Shown here in pieces: positions 63,983 through 64,000 of a stretch of DNA of 64,000 nucleotides; the first letter of the stretch is position 1; every line of letters starts with the position of its first letter. The translations under genes and the position numbers were made by a program. This DNA comes from Chrysoperla carnea (lineage: Eukaryota; Arthropoda; Insecta; Neuroptera; Chrysopidae): assembly GCF_905475395.1 (NCBI RefSeq), contig NC_058337.1, forward strand, positions 111,222,368 to 111,286,367, read 5' to 3'. The notes under the pieces are model-generated. The model saw nothing but the letters and a program-made list of their open reading frames with translations, was not told the DNA's origin and searched no databases.

Positions 63983-64000
63983 ATAGTACATACACTTTTA

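Overview
The window is strongly AT-rich eukaryotic DNA with spliced genes (GT-AG introns), a C-terminally amidated neuropeptide of the long neuropeptide F type, secreted leucine-rich-repeat proteins and chymotrypsin-fold serine proteases. Together with abundant dispersed repeats this points to an insect nuclear genome. The order cannot be fixed from the sequence alone. Gene density is low, with six supportable protein loci in 64 kb.

Layout: 1-4842 is repeat-bearing, gene-free sequence. 4843-5111 (+) is the signal-peptide and peptide-coding exon of a neuropeptide F gene; the exon carrying the amidation signal was not found. 5112 to about 31500 has no recognisable exon. It holds remnants of several repeat families, two foldback or inverted-repeat elements, Helitron ends, a tRNA-derived SINE with a 13-bp target duplication, a hAT MITE with an 8-bp target duplication and a pogo/Tigger-like MITE. 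31595-41916 (-) is a tandem cluster of three paralogous two-exon genes for secreted proteins of about 700 residues with 22 LRRs and an LRRCT-like cap. A relic of a probable fourth copy lies between the second and third. 42960-43480 holds a hAT-type transposase fragment. 47365-52591 (-) carries two tandem seven-exon S1 serine proteases with fully matching intron phases. 52690-64000 contains further repeats and no recognisable gene.

Functional reading: the LRR trio and the protease pair are both local tandem expansions of secreted proteins, which is typical of immune, digestive or salivary gene families. No sequence feature shows that they act together. The LRR paralogues share a conserved upstream block with a GGTCACG core, and the two proteases share a proximal promoter block, so each set probably keeps common regulation. 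If the missing NPF exon lies downstream on the + strand, the LRR and protease genes could be nested in the NPF intron on the opposite strand; this is speculative.
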